Positions 10,990 to 22,285 of a stretch of 64,000 nt of DNA are shown in pieces (within the stretch, counting starts at the first letter, position 1; the number at the start of each line of letters is the position of its first letter). Source of the stretch: Parashewanella spongiae (GTDB taxonomy: Bacteria > Pseudomonadota > Gammaproteobacteria > Enterobacterales > Shewanellaceae). Under the pieces are notes generated by a model, which saw only the letters and a list, made by a program, of their open reading frames with translations, was not told the origin of the DNA and did not search any database. The stretch covers positions 4,030,001-4,094,000 of the forward strand of contig NZ_CP037952.1 of assembly GCF_004358345.1 (NCBI RefSeq). The letters are read 5' to 3'. The position numbers and the translations under genes are program-made.

Positions 10990-12381
10990 TCAAAGTCGGG
11001 AGAAATCATTAAAAAGCGCAACGCTCATTAATAACAGCAACATCACTGCCCCAATTTTGAATCCAATTTCCTGCACCCTCTCTGGTACAGGCCTACCCGT
11101 AACAACTTCAATAAAGTAAAACAATAGGTGACCACCATCAAGTACAGGCACAGGCATCAAGTTGATGATCCCTAAACTAATACTGATCAAAGCAAGAAAA
11201 CCTAAAAACCTTACCAAACCGTAATCAGCACTTCTTCCCGCTCCTTGAGCAATGGAAATAGGGCCGCTTAAATTTTTAACTGATACATCACCAGTAAATA
11301 ATTTCGCTATCGTTTTTACACTCACGGCGGTGAGTTGCCAAGTTCGGTCCACTGCGTTTAACGCGGAGCCTACTATGCCATACTCCATTTGAATAAGCAT
11401 GTTTTCCGGCCACTTAGGTGATTTAGGGCTAATACCTATTAAACCAACCAATTTACCTTCTGCATTCTTTTCAGCTTTAGGTGTTACAGGCAGAATTAAT
11501 ATCTCGCCATCCCGCTTTATTTTAAGTGATAAAGATTTATTTGCAGATTGCTGAACTAAAGCAACAAAACTTGCCCAGTCGCCATAAGGTTTATCATTGA
11601 TTGATAAAATTGTATCGCCGACCTTAACCTGAGCTTGATCCGCTGCACTGCCTTCAATTACAGCACCAACAATAGGTTTTAAACTCGGCCTATAAACCTT
11701 TAGTCCTAACGCAGTAATCGGTGACTCTTTTTCAGGGTCAAATTTCCACGCTTTAGTATCTAATTGATATGTTTTACCAATAAGAGCTGCATCTTTTTCA
11801 GCATTCATGACTGGAGTCAAGTTTGCAAGAGATGCAACAGTAATTGATAGGTTTTGTGCACCAATATGACCAACTAGGGCTAAATTAACCTCTTCCCAAT
11901 CTCTTACTTTTTTTCCATCAACGGCGATAACCTGTGACGGCTCAGTAACTTTAATAACTGACGCGGGCGAATCAGCAATGGTGTCACTAATAATCGGTTT
12001 TACTGAAGGCACTCCGATTAAAAACATAAAATACAACGCAATAATTGCGAAAATAAAATTCGCGATTGGTCCCGCACTGACAATGGCGATTCGTTGCCAA
12101 ACAGACTTTCTATTGAATGCTTGTCCGAGCATATGCTCAGGAACATCCTCTACCCGTTCATCTAACATTTTGACATAACCACCAAGAGGTATCATTGCCA
12201 AAACATATTCTGTACCATCTTTACCTTTGCGACGCCAAATTGCTTTGCCAAACCCTACAGAAAATCGTTCTACTTTTACACCACATTTACGTGCGACCCA
12301 AAAGTGTCCGTATTCATGCGCAGTTACAAGAATGCCTAACGCAACAACAAAAGATCCAAGACTCCAAAAAAAATCCATCAT
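10990..12381 (-). CDS. rseP: Site-2 zinc metalloprotease RseP
   Basis: Intramembrane protease that makes the second cut in anti-sigma factor RseA during the sigma-E envelope stress response. It has 463 residues. The zinc site HEYGH is at about residues 23-27 in the first membrane helix. The third ligand region is LMPVPVLDGGHLLFYF near 400. Two periplasmic PDZ domains lie between (about 115-310). Four membrane segments are expected. It precedes bamA in the operon, linking the stress sensor pathway to barrel assembly. Confidence 0.96.
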   Translation of the reverse strand: MMDFFWSLGSFVVALGILVTAHEYGHFWVARKCGVKVERFSVGFGKAIWRRKGKDGTEYVLAMIPLGGYVKMLDERVEDVPEHMLGQAFNRKSVWQRIAIVSAGPIANFIFAIIALYFMFLIGVPSVKPIISDTIADSPASVIKVTEPSQVIAVDGKKVRDWEEVNLALVGHIGAQNLSITVASLANLTPVMNAEKDAALIGKTYQLDTKAWKFDPEKESPITALGLKVYRPSLKPIVGAVIEGSAADQAQVKVGDTILSINDKPYGDWASFVALVQQSANKSLSLKIKRDGEILILPVTPKAEKNAEGKLVGLIGISPKSPKWPENMLIQMEYGIVGSALNAVDRTWQLTAVSVKTIAKLFTGDVSVKNLSGPISIAQGAGRSADYGLVRFLGFLALISISLGIINLMPVPVLDGGHLLFYFIEVVTGRPVPERVQEIGFKIGAVMLLLLMSVALFNDFSRL

Positions 12382-12398
12382 TAGCAGTAACTTATTCC

Positions 12399-13589
12399 TT
12401 AACGATATTTATTTAACGCTTCTGTTGCTCGAGCGCGGGCTTCTGCGTCTAATGCAACAATATCTTCAATACTATCAAGTTTCGACTTAACCACGGCTGA
12501 CACGCAATTCTGGTTAATATTGGCTATATCAGTAAATTTTATCTGTTTCGACAAAAATGCGGCTACTGCAATTTCATTCGCAGCATTTAACACAGTTGTA
12601 GCTTCTTGTCCTTGATGGCAAGCTGCAATCGCCAGTGCTAAATTCGGGAAACGATTAACATCTGGTTTACAGAAGCTTAATTCTCCGACTTCGAAAAAGT
12701 CTAAAGGTTCCACACCAGACGCAATTCGTTGCGGATAGGACAAACAATGAGCAATCGGGGTGCGCATATCAGGATTTCCCATCTGAGCAAGAACTGAACC
12801 ATCTCGATATTGCACCATAGAGTGAATGACACTTTGAGGATGAATAACAACTTTTAGCTGCTCGGGTCGAGTATTAAACAACCAACGAGCTTCGATGTAC
12901 TCTAAGCCTTTATTCATCATGGTTGCTGAATCAACCGAAATTTTCTGCCCCATAGACCAATTAGGGTGCTTACAAGCTTCTTCAGGAGTAACGCTCGATA
13001 ATGAACTTAGATCTCGCGTCAAAAATGGGCCACCTGAACCCGTAAGAATAATATGAGATATACCTGAATCATCAAGATCACATGAACCTAATGCATTTTG
13101 AATTTTTTCAGGAAGACATTGAAATATTGCATTATGCTCGCTGTCAACAGGAAGTACTGTGGCACCAGATTGCTTTGCTGCTTCTATAAACAGCTGCCCT
13201 GACATCACAAGTGATTCTTTATTGGCTAACAGTACTCGCTTACCCGCTTTTACTGCTGAAAATGTGGGGATAAGTCCCGCTGCACCAACAATCGCGGCCA
13301 TCACAGTGTCTACACTATCATCTGCAACTAACTGACACAGCACATCTGTCCCTGTTGTCACCTGAATATCAAGCTCTATTGGTAATCGTGTTTGAAGCAA
13401 TTGAGCCGCGTTTTCATCCACCATGTGTGCAATGCGTGGTTTATGTATACGACACAATTCCAGCATTTTATCTACATTGGTATTAGCAACTAGAATGCTT
13501 GCGTAATAAAGTTCAGGATTACGGCTAATAACATCAAGTGTATTTACCCCGATTGAACCCGTTGCACCTAAAATGGCGACATTTTGCAT
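12399..13589 (-). CDS. dxr: 1-deoxy-D-xylulose 5-phosphate reductoisomerase
   Basis: Second enzyme of the MEP isoprenoid pathway; converts DXP to MEP with NADPH. It has 396 residues. The nucleotide-binding motif [13 protein letters not shown] is at residues 7-19, [10 protein letters not shown] near 122, the metal and substrate motif [11 protein letters not shown] near 147, and [18 protein letters not shown] near 221. It is four bases from cdsA upstream and 17 from rseP downstream. It supplies precursor for UppS, encoded two genes upstream. Confidence 0.97.
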   Translation of the reverse strand: MQNVAILGATGSIGVNTLDVISRNPELYYASILVANTNVDKMLELCRIHKPRIAHMVDENAAQLLQTRLPIELDIQVTTGTDVLCQLVADDSVDTVMAAIVGAAGLIPTFSAVKAGKRVLLANKESLVMSGQLFIEAAKQSGATVLPVDSEHNAIFQCLPEKIQNALGSCDLDDSGISHIILTGSGGPFLTRDLSSLSSVTPEEACKHPNWSMGQKISVDSATMMNKGLEYIEARWLFNTRPEQLKVVIHPQSVIHSMVQYRDGSVLAQMGNPDMRTPIAHCLSYPQRIASGVEPLDFFEVGELSFCKPDVNRFPNLALAIAACHQGQEATTVLNAANEIAVAAFLSKQIKFTDIANINQNCVSAVVKSKLDSIEDIVALDAEARARATEALNKYR

Positions 13590-13593
13590 ATCA

Positions 13594-14448
13594 TTACATC
13601 CAAAAGGCGAGATAAATCATGGTAAATACCGGAAATGCCGCCGTTAAACTGTCAATACGATCAAGTACGCCACCGTGACCCGGTAAAATGTTACCTGAAT
13701 CTTTGATCTTAGCGACTCGTTTAAACATGCTTTCCGTCAGATCTCCTAACGCTGAAACTAATGCAACAAAAACTGTAACAGCAATAATCAATACTAATTC
13801 TTGTTCTGGCGAAATCGCCATCACTAGGGCAACAATAAACATGCTTGTAAACAACCCACCGACTAATCCTTCAACCGTTTTAGCTGGGCTAACATTGGGT
13901 ATTAACTTAGTTTTACCGAATGATTTACCAACAAAATATGCGCCGCTGTCTGCGGCCCAAACCACCAACATTACGAGAAGAACAAGAAACGGCCCCATAT
14001 AGGGTGCATTCATTGTGCCCAAAGCTTTAAGCGCGAGCAAAGAAGCAAAACAAGGTAATAAAGTTAAATGGCCGTAAACGGTTTTTAAAACGGCATTATT
14101 GACTATAGGTTTACTTTTTGGAAACGCTACGACCATCAGAAAGGCAGTTAACCACCAACAACAGCCGACTACAATAATCAACCAATATAAGGGATGCAAT
14201 TGGCTGCTGTACCAAATTCCATCAGCAGGCACTATGATATTCAAGGTCACTAATACAAAAGTAAAACTAATGCTGAAGCAATATTGGGTAGTTTTACAAT
14301 CAAGAGCAACAATTCGTCCCCACTCGCTGGCAGCAATGGCAAAAATAGCGACAAGCACCCAAGAAAAAATGCTCGCTGGCAAAAGGAATATGCCAGCTAT
14401 AACTAATGGGATTAAGCAAAGTGCTGTTATTATACGTTGTTTAAGCAA
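13594..14448 (-). CDS. cdsA: Phosphatidate cytidylyltransferase
   Basis: Inner-membrane enzyme making CDP-diacylglycerol from phosphatidate and CTP, the branch point of phospholipid synthesis. It has 284 residues with about eight hydrophobic segments. The [12 protein letters not shown] motif lies near residue 187. The family signature is near the C-terminus ([12 protein letters not shown] followed by [19 protein letters not shown]). It sits between uppS and dxr. Confidence 0.96.
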   Translation of the reverse strand: MLKQRIITALCLIPLVIAGIFLLPASIFSWVLVAIFAIAASEWGRIVALDCKTTQYCFSISFTFVLVTLNIIVPADGIWYSSQLHPLYWLIIVVGCCWWLTAFLMVVAFPKSKPIVNNAVLKTVYGHLTLLPCFASLLALKALGTMNAPYMGPFLVLLVMLVVWAADSGAYFVGKSFGKTKLIPNVSPAKTVEGLVGGLFTSMFIVALVMAISPEQELVLIIAVTVFVALVSALGDLTESMFKRVAKIKDSGNILPGHGGVLDRIDSLTAAFPVFTMIYLAFWM

Positions 14449-14472
14449 AAAAAAGTCCTCAAAAAATCACGA

Positions 14473-15294
14473 TTAATCATTCAAATCATCTATCTGTTTA
14501 CCAGTGAGTCCGAAGCGCCTTTGTCGATTAGCAAAATTAGCGATTGCCTCGTGAAAAACTTGCTCATCAAAGTCAGGCCATAAAGTATCAATAAAGGTTA
14601 ATTCCGCATACGCCGCCTGCCATAAAATAAAATTACTAATACGATAGTCACCACCAGTTCGTATCATAAGATCGACTTCTGGTTGATCTGACATATTTAA
14701 ATGAGAACGAATATGATCTTCAGTCAGTTCCTCTGAGGTTAATTCACCGTTACTAACTTTCTGACTCAATACTTGAGTCGCCTGTAATATATCCCAACGA
14801 CCACCATAATTTGCAGCGATATTGAGCACTAACCCAGTGTTATTAGCCGTTTTCTCTTCTGCTTTAATTATTTGTTTTTGTAATCGAGAAGAAAAACGAG
14901 TTTTATCGCCAATTATATTGAGTTGAACACCATTTTTATGAAGTAGCTTTATTTCACGTTGCAGAACTGTGAAAAAAAGTTCCATCAATAAACTCACTTC
15001 TTTATCAGGCCGCCCCCAGTTTTCGCTAGAGAATGCAAAAAGCGTCAACGACTTTACACCTAGCTCTCTGGCTGTGCTCACGGCTTTACGTACAGCAGAA
15101 ACGCCAGCTTTGTGGCCCATAACACGTGGTTGACCTTTCGACTCAGCCCAACGTCCATTGCCATCCATGATAATGGCAACATGTTGCGGAATCGATTGCT
15201 TCAACAAGGAAGAAGCTTGCTGAGGTAATGTGACCGTCTGTTCTTCATCATGCTTCAAAGCTGACTCAGACCCTAATTCCTTTGTAGACGACAT
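14473..15294 (-). CDS. uppS: Undecaprenyl diphosphate synthase
   Basis: Cis-prenyltransferase that makes the C55 lipid carrier for peptidoglycan and O-antigen. The P-loop-like motif [17 protein letters not shown] holds the catalytic aspartate. SSENWGRP and [15 protein letters not shown] follow. A 35-residue hydrophilic N-terminal extension precedes the core. The frame can start at a TTG (15303), but the ATG at 15294 lies about 9 bases after AAGGG and is preferred (273 residues). Confidence 0.95.
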   Translation of the reverse strand: MSSTKELGSESALKHDEEQTVTLPQQASSLLKQSIPQHVAIIMDGNGRWAESKGQPRVMGHKAGVSAVRKAVSTARELGVKSLTLFAFSSENWGRPDKEVSLLMELFFTVLQREIKLLHKNGVQLNIIGDKTRFSSRLQKQIIKAEEKTANNTGLVLNIAANYGGRWDILQATQVLSQKVSNGELTSEELTEDHIRSHLNMSDQPEVDLMIRTGGDYRISNFILWQAAYAELTFIDTLWPDFDEQVFHEAIANFANRQRRFGLTGKQIDDLND

Positions 15295-15320
15295 CAAATA
15301 CAACCCTTAAAAATAAACAA

Positions 15321-15349
15321 ACGCCGTGTAGTATACCCCTACACGGCGT
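15321..15349 (-). terminator. Rho-independent terminator after frr
   Basis: The 11-bp stem ACGCCGTGTAG / CTACACGGCGT is followed on the minus strand by the T-rich TTTGTTTATTTTT. It lies between the frr stop and the uppS start, and so probably ends or attenuates the pyrH-frr transcript. Confidence 0.8.
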
Positions 15350-15376
15350 CTAATCTCTAGCTTTACGATGAGTTGA

Positions 15377-15934
15377 TTAGACCTCCATCAATTCCGCTTC
15401 TTTTATAGCCAATACGGCATCAACTTGCTTGATAAAAGAGTCTGTGATTTTTTGAATATCGTCTTCACCGCGACGTGCATCATCTTCAGAACAAGCTTTA
15501 TCTTTTTCTAGAGTTTTAAATTCAGAATTGGCATCACGTCGTACGTTACGAACAGCAATACGACTGTTTTCAGCTTCTGCACGAACCACTTTAACTAAGT
15601 CACGACGACGCTCTTCAGTCAAAGCGGGAAGAGGAATGCGAATTGTCGCTCCTGCTGACATAGGATTTAAACCTAGATCAGAAGACATAATTGCCTTTTC
15701 TACCGCCTGAGTCATGCTACGATCAAATAATGTCACAGCTAGAGTACGAGAGTCTTCTACTGTTACGTTACCGACTTGAGTCAATGGCGTCATTGTGCCG
15801 TAGTATGATACTTGAATCGTATTTAATAAGCTTGGGTGTGCTCGTCCAGTTCGGACTTTAGCCATTTGAGCTTTTGCGGCTTCAATACATTTAGCCATAC
15901 GCTCTTCAGCATTACTTTTAATTTCTTCAATCAC
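15377..15934 (-). CDS. frr: Ribosome recycling factor
   Basis: Splits post-termination ribosomes together with EF-G. It has 185 residues, the usual length. Hallmarks are the [12 protein letters not shown] segment near residue 28, the beta-domain ([22 protein letters not shown]) and the long C-terminal helix starting near residue 105 ([15 protein letters not shown]). It follows pyrH by 43 bp. A strong terminator follows it. Confidence 0.97.
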   Translation of the reverse strand: MIEEIKSNAEERMAKCIEAAKAQMAKVRTGRAHPSLLNTIQVSYYGTMTPLTQVGNVTVEDSRTLAVTLFDRSMTQAVEKAIMSSDLGLNPMSAGATIRIPLPALTEERRRDLVKVVRAEAENSRIAVRNVRRDANSEFKTLEKDKACSEDDARRGEDDIQKITDSFIKQVDAVLAIKEAELMEV

Positions 15935-15977
15935 TGTAAATGTCCTTTCAGGTCATCAAATAAATCTAATAAAAACT

Positions 15978-16700
15978 TTATTTTATAAGTGTGCCTTCAG
16001 CTTCACCCATAATAACACGTCGTAGAGCACCTGGTTTATTCATATTAAATACTTGAATGGATAAACCATGATCTCTTGCCAAAGTGAAGGCAGCAAGATC
16101 CATCACTTTAAGTTCTTTATCAAGTACTTCGGTGTGGGTCAGCTCATCAAATTTTACTGCATCAGGGTCTTTCATTGGATCTGCTGAATACACACCATCT
16201 ACTTTAGTGCCTTTTAACACTACTTCCGCTTCAATTTCAATACCACGTAGGCACGCTGCAGAGTCGGTTGTAAAGAATGGGTTACCAGTGCCCGCTGAAA
16301 AAATAACGACTCGGCCTGATTTAAGCAAACTAATTGCCTCTGCCCAGTTGTAGTCATCACAAACGCCCTTAAGAGGAATCGCTGACATAACACGAGCATT
16401 AACATAGGCTCGGTGAAGCGCATCTCTCATTGCTAAGCCATTCATGACGGTAGCCAGCATTCCCATATGATCGCCTACTACGCGATTCATGCCTGCTTCT
16501 GCGAGCCCTTCACCACGAAATAAATTACCGCCACCTATCACAACACCAACTTGAAGACCTAGTTCTACCAGCTCTTTAATCTCTTGAGCCATACGATCAA
16601 GAACTTTTGGATCAATTCCAAAGCCTTCATCTCCCATTAGGGCTTCACCACTGAGTTTCAATAAAATACGTCGAAATGCGGGTTTTGGGTTGGTGCTCAT
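15978..16700 (-). CDS. pyrH: UMP kinase
   Basis: Phosphorylates UMP to UDP in pyrimidine nucleotide synthesis; member of the amino-acid kinase family. It has 240 residues. The motifs are [17 protein letters not shown] at residues 12-28, [16 protein letters not shown] near 52, the [15 protein letters not shown] loop near 140 and [13 protein letters not shown] near 163. It lies between tsf and frr, the standard order. Confidence 0.97.
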   Translation of the reverse strand: MSTNPKPAFRRILLKLSGEALMGDEGFGIDPKVLDRMAQEIKELVELGLQVGVVIGGGNLFRGEGLAEAGMNRVVGDHMGMLATVMNGLAMRDALHRAYVNARVMSAIPLKGVCDDYNWAEAISLLKSGRVVIFSAGTGNPFFTTDSAACLRGIEIEAEVVLKGTKVDGVYSADPMKDPDAVKFDELTHTEVLDKELKVMDLAAFTLARDHGLSIQVFNMNKPGALRRVIMGEAEGTLIK

Positions 16701-16797
16701 AATTATTATCCTGTTGTGTCTACCTTAAGATTTGACAGCTTAGTAAGCATATCAAATGTTAAACCAGAAATATCATATTTTGCGATGACGAATATAA

Positions 16798-16826
16798 CAA
16801 GACCGCAGCAAATGCCACGGCCTTAT
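16798..16826 (-). terminator. Probable terminator after tsf
   Basis: On the minus strand AAGGCCG...CGGTCTT pairs (one G-U) around a 13-base loop, followed by GTTATATT. It lies just after the tsf stop codon and upstream of pyrH. The tail is only moderately T-rich, so partial termination is likely. Confidence 0.55.
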
Positions 16827-16847
16827 AAGTTCATTTAATGAACTAAA

Positions 16848-17699
16848 TTAAGCGTTTTTAGACGCTTCGATTTGTGCAGCTACTTCAGCAGCAAAATCTT
16901 CTTCTTTTTTCTCGATCCCTTCACCTACTTCTAGACGAATGAATGAAGAAACAGTAGCGCCTTTCTCTTTCAAGAAATCGCCAACTGATTTTTTAGGTTC
17001 CATGATGAACATTTGACCAGTAAGAGAAATCTCACCAGTAAATTTCTTCATACGACCAATAACCATCTTCTCAGCGATTTCTGCTGGCTTCCCTTCATTC
17101 ATCGCGATCTCTACTTGAACAGCTTTTTCTTTCTCAACAAGTTCAGCAGGAACGTCTGAAGGGTTTACGAATTCAGGCTTAGAAGCAGCAACGTGCATTG
17201 CTAGGTGCTTCAACGTCTCTTCGTCAGCATCACCAGCAACAACAACACCGATACGTGCACCGTGGCTATATGTCGAAAGGTTAGCACCTTCAATATATTC
17301 AACACGGCGGATATTCATGTTTTCACCGATTTTAGCAACCAATGCAACACGTGTGTCTTCAAATTTTGCTTTAAGAGCTGCGATATCTAAACGCTCAGCA
17401 ACAGCTGCATCAACAACTTCATTTGCAAAACCTAAGAAGTTACCATCTTTCGCTACGAAATCTGTTTGGCAGTTTACTTCAACAAGTGCAGCAAAACCTT
17501 CACCTTTTTTGATGATGATAGTACCGTCAGCTGCAATGTTTCCTGCTTTTTTAGCAGCTTTAGCAGCACCACTTTTACGCATGTTTTCGATCGCAAGCTC
17601 GATGTCACCTTTGGTTTCTGTAAGTGCTTTCTTACAATCCATCATGCCTGCGCCAGTACGATCGCGCAATTCTTTAACTTGGGCAGCAGTAATTGCCAT
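16848..17699 (-). CDS. tsf: Translation elongation factor Ts
   Basis: Guanine-nucleotide exchange factor for EF-Tu. It has 283 residues. The N-terminal UBA-like module ([19 protein letters not shown]) is followed by the core motif [14 protein letters not shown] near residue 79, which inserts beside the EF-Tu nucleotide site, and by the C-terminal [11 protein letters not shown] region. It is cotranscribed with rpsB but separated from it by a hairpin with a T tract. Confidence 0.97.
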   Translation of the reverse strand: MAITAAQVKELRDRTGAGMMDCKKALTETKGDIELAIENMRKSGAAKAAKKAGNIAADGTIIIKKGEGFAALVEVNCQTDFVAKDGNFLGFANEVVDAAVAERLDIAALKAKFEDTRVALVAKIGENMNIRRVEYIEGANLSTYSHGARIGVVVAGDADEETLKHLAMHVAASKPEFVNPSDVPAELVEKEKAVQVEIAMNEGKPAEIAEKMVIGRMKKFTGEISLTGQMFIMEPKKSVGDFLKEKGATVSSFIRLEVGEGIEKKEEDFAAEVAAQIEASKNA

Positions 17700-17730
17700 T
17701 GTTAAATCCTCTTTAGAAAATTCGACTAAT

Positions 17731-17755
17731 AAAAAATAGGAGCCCTTAGGCTCCT
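17731..17755 (-). terminator. Attenuator or terminator between rpsB and tsf
   Basis: A perfect hairpin AGGAGCC-CTTA-GGCTCCT (17738-17755) is followed on the minus strand by TATTTTTT. It lies about 55 bp after the rpsB stop and 30 bp before tsf. A second AT-rich inverted repeat (AACCAATT...AATTGGTT, 17759-17780) precedes it. The arrangement suits partial termination that gives more S2 than EF-Ts transcript. Confidence 0.75.
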
Positions 17756-17809
17756 GAAACCAATTAATTAAATTGGTTCTTTAAGGAAGATGAATTTCAT
17801 CTCACCTTA

Positions 17810-18538
17810 TTAAACAGTTTCTACGAAACCGTCTTGCTCAGCTTGAACCGCTAAATCTTGACCACGTCCAGATTTTGCAGCTTCAGAAACAGCTGAAGTA
17901 TAAAGACGGATTGAACGCATCGCATCATCGTTACCTGGAACAATGTAGCTAACGCCATCTGGGTTTGAGTTAGTATCAACAATAGCAACAACTGGAATAC
18001 CTAGGTTGTTCGCTTCTTTAATTGCGATATGCTCATGATCAGCACCAATAACGAATAATACGTCAGGTAGGCCGCCCATGTTTTTAATACCACCAAGAGA
18101 TTTCTCAAGCTTGTCTAGCTCGCGAGTACGCATTAGCGCTTCTTTCTTAGTTAACTTGTCGAAAGTACCATCAACAGCTTGAGTTTCTAGCTCTTTCAAT
18201 CGCTTGATTGATTGACGAACAGTTTTCCAGTTAGTCAACATGCCACCTAACCAACGGTGATCGACATAGAATTGATCACAAGCGATTGCAGATTCTTTAA
18301 TTGCTTCACTTGCTGCGCGCTTAGTACCAACAAAAAGGACTTTACCTTTTTTAGCAGCAATGTTGCTGATGAATGCTAGAGCTTCATTAAACATTGGCAC
18401 AGTGTGCTCAAGGTTAATGATGTGTACACCATTGCGTGGACCAAAGATGAACGGCTTCATTTTTGGATTCCAGTAACGAGTTTGGTGACCGAAGTGAACA
18501 CCAGCTTGCAGCATATCGCGCATTGAAACTTGTTTCAT
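17810..18538 (-). CDS. rpsB: 30S ribosomal protein S2
   Basis: Small-subunit ribosomal protein. It has 242 residues, full length. The N-terminus [20 protein letters not shown] and the [12 protein letters not shown] motif are near-universal. The first gene of the rpsB-tsf unit, it is preceded by a structured leader (see 18539-18645). In E. coli this operon is repressed by S2 binding to its leader (established); the same control here is inferred. Confidence 0.98.
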   Translation of the reverse strand: MKQVSMRDMLQAGVHFGHQTRYWNPKMKPFIFGPRNGVHIINLEHTVPMFNEALAFISNIAAKKGKVLFVGTKRAASEAIKESAIACDQFYVDHRWLGGMLTNWKTVRQSIKRLKELETQAVDGTFDKLTKKEALMRTRELDKLEKSLGGIKNMGGLPDVLFVIGADHEHIAIKEANNLGIPVVAIVDTNSNPDGVSYIVPGNDDAMRSIRLYTSAVSEAAKSGRGQDLAVQAEQDGFVETV

Positions 18539-18645
18539 TTGTAATACCTTAATAAGTAAAGAGGGGTTATTCCTCCACGTATCCCGCTTAATCGACCAAA
18601 ATGATTAATTTCAGCACCCCGATAAACGTGACGATACGTGTGTGA
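18539..18645 (-). promoter_or_regulatory. Structured rpsB leader, probable S2 autoregulatory RNA
   Basis: The 323-bp rpsB-map gap holds nested inverted repeats on the rpsB side. The outer stem is CACGTATC (18576-18583) with GATACGTG (18633-18640). The inner stem is TTAATC (18588-18593) with GATTAA (18603-18608). A short GAGG/CCTC hairpin lies nearer the start codon. Gammaproteobacterial rpsB leaders are known to carry an S2 operator. A weak -10-like TATACA lies further upstream (near 18674). The rest of the gap toward map shows no clear feature. Confidence 0.5.
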
Positions 18646-18861
18646 TTTCGTATTTAAATTAAATGCCATGTATAATGGCGGTCATATTCTACCTTGACTG
18701 ATAAAATTAGTCTAAGCATCCTTTAGGATTACCGATTAAATTTTTCAGAAAATAAGGTTAAACACAACGGCGCGCTTTATACCATAAAAACGGCAATTGA
18801 TGCAATAATAAACTGGTATTAGGGTTATTTCGCCATCACTACAAGATTTGAGAGAGATTGC

Positions 18862-19662
18862 ATGAGTATTGTGATTAAAACCGCAGAACAAATTGAAAAA
18901 ATGCGCGCGGCCGGTAAGTTAGCGGCCGAAGTATTGGAAATGATTGCACCTAGCGTAAAAGCTGGTGTAACTACGAATGAACTTAACGATATTTGTGCAA
19001 AATTTACTGATGAACACAATGCCATTTCAGCCCCTCTTAATTATCACGGTTTTCCGAAGTCCATTTGTACTTCTGTCAATCATGTTATTTGCCACGGTAT
19101 TCCTAATGACACGCCTTTAAAAGACGGTGATATCGTCAATTTAGATATTACTGTCATCTTAGATGGCTACCATGGTGATACATCCAAGATGTTCCTCATT
19201 GGTGATGTAACCCCAAAAAACAAACGCTTATGCCGTATTGCCCAAGAAAGTTTATACCTTGCAATTCGAAAAGTGCGCCCAGGTATGCGATTAGGCGAAA
19301 TCGGTACCACGATTGAAAAATTCATTAAAGCCAGTAAGACGGGGTTAGAGAAGTATTCTATCGTTCAAGATTACTGTGGGCACGGTATCGGCGAAGGATT
19401 TCATGAATCACCACAAGTCGTTCATTACAAAAATAATGATAAAACAGTATTACGCCCCGGAATGTGTTTTACAATTGAGCCCATGATCAACGCTGGACGT
19501 CACACATCCGTGCTTGATGCCGAAGATAAATGGACAGTCCGCACATCAGACGGAAAAAATTCAGCACAATGGGAGCACACCCTTTTAGTAACAGAAAAAG
19601 GCGTTGAAGTGCTCACTTTACGTGCTGAAGAAGACTTGCCGCGCGTTATTAATCATAAATAA
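18862..19662 (+). CDS. map: Methionine aminopeptidase, type I
   Basis: Removes the initiator methionine from nascent proteins. It has 266 residues. The five metal ligands are visible: the two aspartates of NLDITVILDGYHGDTSKMF, the histidine of YCGHGIGEGFHE, and the glutamates of FTIEPMIN and QWEHTLLV. It is transcribed divergently from rpsB, with glnD 24 bp downstream. The start has a GAGAGA-like ribosome site. Confidence 0.97.
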   Translation: MSIVIKTAEQIEKMRAAGKLAAEVLEMIAPSVKAGVTTNELNDICAKFTDEHNAISAPLNYHGFPKSICTSVNHVICHGIPNDTPLKDGDIVNLDITVILDGYHGDTSKMFLIGDVTPKNKRLCRIAQESLYLAIRKVRPGMRLGEIGTTIEKFIKASKTGLEKYSIVQDYCGHGIGEGFHESPQVVHYKNNDKTVLRPGMCFTIEPMINAGRHTSVLDAEDKWTVRTSDGKNSAQWEHTLLVTEKGVEVLTLRAEEDLPRVINHK

Positions 19663-19686
19663 TTTAACAATAAAGCTAGGGACGAA

Positions 19687-22260
19687 ATGAATAACACTGC
19701 ACAGGAAGTCAAAGCAGCTCTCATTACACAAAATGAACACCTTTTAGATAGGTTTAAACGAAAGCATAATATCGTAGAACTTGTTCAATGCCGTTGTGAT
19801 GCTGTTGACTCTTTGTTGCAGAATGCTTGGCAACAGTGCGGTATAGTTGATCATTCCATAGCACTGATTGCTGTTGGCGGTTATGGACGTGGCGCACTTC
19901 ACCCTCATTCTGATGTCGATTTACTCTTTTTATTTGATGGTGAACTATCAAAAACTCTGCAAATTTTATTAGAGACATTTATTGCTTATCTATGGGATGT
20001 TGGTCTAGAGATTGGGCATAGTGTTCGCACTCTTGAGCAAAGCATTCAACTCGGAAAAGATGACCTCACCATTGCTACCGCGCTGCTTGAAGCAAGATTA
20101 ATAGCAGGAGACACAAAACTATTTATTCAACTTCAGCAACAAGTTTGCTCACCTAAGTTTTGGCCTGCTCAAGAATTTTATACAGCTAAGCGACAAGAAC
20201 AAGATGAACGGCACGAAAAATCCAGTGCATTTAATCTTGAGCCCAACTTAAAGAGCTGCCCCGGCGGGCTTCGAGATATTCAGACTATTACTTGGGTATC
20301 CATGCGCCACTTTAATGTTACTCACCTTGAAGATTTGGTCGAACATGGCTTTCTTGAAAAAATTGAGCTGGCTGAGCTCATTCAGTGTCGTAATTTTTTG
20401 TGGGATCTAAGATTTGCCCTTCACATCATCGCTGGGCGAGATGAAAACCGTCTACTGTTTGATTTTCAACGTGATGTTGCTGATCTTATGGGTTTTGAGG
20501 ATGCCACTCAGCTTGCTGTTGAACAAATGATGAAACGCTATTACCAGACAATACGTCGAGTAATGGAGCTTAATCAAATGCTACTGCAACTCTTTTTTAG
20601 AGCAACATTAAAGCAAAGTAAAACCTTAGAAGTCCGCCCGATCAATAAACGTTATCAACGTCGGGGAAACTTTATTGAAGCCTTACCCGGTGTCGACTTC
20701 AGCCAGCCAGAGCAACTGCTCGAATTATTTGCCATCACATTAAAATATCCAAGTATTACGGGGATTTTTGCACCAACATTACGCACACTTCGAAGAGCAA
20801 GACGCTTATTGACACAGCCTTTAATGCTAGAGCCTGCTTGTCGTAAAATATTCATGGAAATATTACGCCACCCTAAAGGCATATCAGCGCTATCACTCAT
20901 GCATAAACACAATATCATGAGCAGCTATTTACCAGAGTGGCGTAAAATTGAAGGACAAATGCAATTTGATTTGTTTCATGCATATACTGTTGATGAGCAC
21001 ACTCACCGATTATTAAAAAATCTTGACCGTTTTTTCCAGCCGGAATTTAAAGACGAATTCCCTTTAGCATCAATAGTGGCTAATCAACTCCCTAAACGCG
21101 GATTATTAGTTTTAGCGGCTATTTTTCATGATATAGGTAAAGGTCGAGGCGGAGACCATAGTATTCTTGGTTCAAGAGATGCTGAGGAATTCTGTAAACT
21201 TCATGAATTGAACGATCATGATGGTCGTATTGTTTGCTGGTTAGTGGAACAACATTTATTGATGTCAACCGTTGCTCAGCGTAGAGACATTTCAGATCCG
21301 GATGTTATCGTAGATTTCGCTGACAAGGTCCGAGACAATGATCATCTCAACTACTTATATTGTCTCACTGTGGCCGATATCAGGGCGACTAACGAAAACA
21401 TTTGGAATAGCTGGAAAGATTCACTCTTAAAAGATCTGTACTTTTCAACTCAACGTGTATTGACTCGTGGTAAAGAAAAGCCCATAGACATGCGAGCCAG
21501 AGTCAGAGAACACCAAGCCAAAGCGAAAAGTGAGCTTATAAAACGTGGCGTAACTGAAGTTGAAATTGAAAAATTATGGCAAACCTTTAATGCGGACTAC
21601 TTTTTACGTCACAATCCCAATCAAGTTGTTTGGCATACAAGCGCCATTTTAAAACATGGTTCAAATGAGCCTTTAGTTCAAATATCTAAGCACATGAGTC
21701 GTGGTGGCACCGAAGTTTTTGTTTATTGTGAAAACCGCCCAAAGTTATTTGCTACAGTAATGGCGATATTAGACAACAAGAATATCAGCATTAATGATGC
21801 TAATATCATGACCTCAAAAATTGAATACGTATTGGATACTTTTATTATTCTTGAAAGAACAGGTAAGACGGTTTCAAGCAGTTCCCGTATCCAATCATTA
21901 CAGCGCACACTCTCAAAAGCATTAAAGACTAATACGACAAATTTACCGAAATTTAAGAAAATTTCTCGTAAAATGAAAAGCTTTACAGTGAAAACAAAAG
22001 TGACATTTTTACCCAGCACCCGTAATGGAACAACGATGATGGAACTCATCACCTTAGATAGGCCGGGATTATTGGCTAAAGTTGCTGATATTTTTTATCA
22101 ATGCGATGTCACTATTGTCGGTGCAAAAATTTCCACTATTGGGGAACGTGCCGAAGACTTTTTCAGGCTAAAAAACAATGCTGGCCAGCCTCTTAGTTCA
22201 TCTCAAAAGGAAGAATTAAAACAAGCGTTGATAAAAACATTAACTCATTTAAAACATTAA
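19687..22260 (+). CDS. glnD: Bifunctional uridylyltransferase/uridylyl-removing enzyme GlnD
   Basis: Nitrogen sensor that uridylylates and deuridylylates PII proteins in response to glutamine. It has 857 residues. The nucleotidyltransferase motif [20 protein letters not shown] is near residue 63. The HD domain motif [16 protein letters not shown] is near residue 480. Two C-terminal ACT domains (about 680-760 and 785-857, the second starting near [17 protein letters not shown]) are expected to bind glutamine. It sits between map and dapD, the common gammaproteobacterial order. Confidence 0.97.
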   Translation: MNNTAQEVKAALITQNEHLLDRFKRKHNIVELVQCRCDAVDSLLQNAWQQCGIVDHSIALIAVGGYGRGALHPHSDVDLLFLFDGELSKTLQILLETFIAYLWDVGLEIGHSVRTLEQSIQLGKDDLTIATALLEARLIAGDTKLFIQLQQQVCSPKFWPAQEFYTAKRQEQDERHEKSSAFNLEPNLKSCPGGLRDIQTITWVSMRHFNVTHLEDLVEHGFLEKIELAELIQCRNFLWDLRFALHIIAGRDENRLLFDFQRDVADLMGFEDATQLAVEQMMKRYYQTIRRVMELNQMLLQLFFRATLKQSKTLEVRPINKRYQRRGNFIEALPGVDFSQPEQLLELFAITLKYPSITGIFAPTLRTLRRARRLLTQPLMLEPACRKIFMEILRHPKGISALSLMHKHNIMSSYLPEWRKIEGQMQFDLFHAYTVDEHTHRLLKNLDRFFQPEFKDEFPLASIVANQLPKRGLLVLAAIFHDIGKGRGGDHSILGSRDAEEFCKLHELNDHDGRIVCWLVEQHLLMSTVAQRRDISDPDVIVDFADKVRDNDHLNYLYCLTVADIRATNENIWNSWKDSLLKDLYFSTQRVLTRGKEKPIDMRARVREHQAKAKSELIKRGVTEVEIEKLWQTFNADYFLRHNPNQVVWHTSAILKHGSNEPLVQISKHMSRGGTEVFVYCENRPKLFATVMAILDNKNISINDANIMTSKIEYVLDTFIILERTGKTVSSSSRIQSLQRTLSKALKTNTTNLPKFKKISRKMKSFTVKTKVTFLPSTRNGTTMMELITLDRPGLLAKVADIFYQCDVTIVGAKISTIGERAEDFFRLKNNAGQPLSSSQKEELKQALIKTLTHLKH

Positions 22261-22285
22261 TCTAAATTTTACTGGGAGTAATCCA

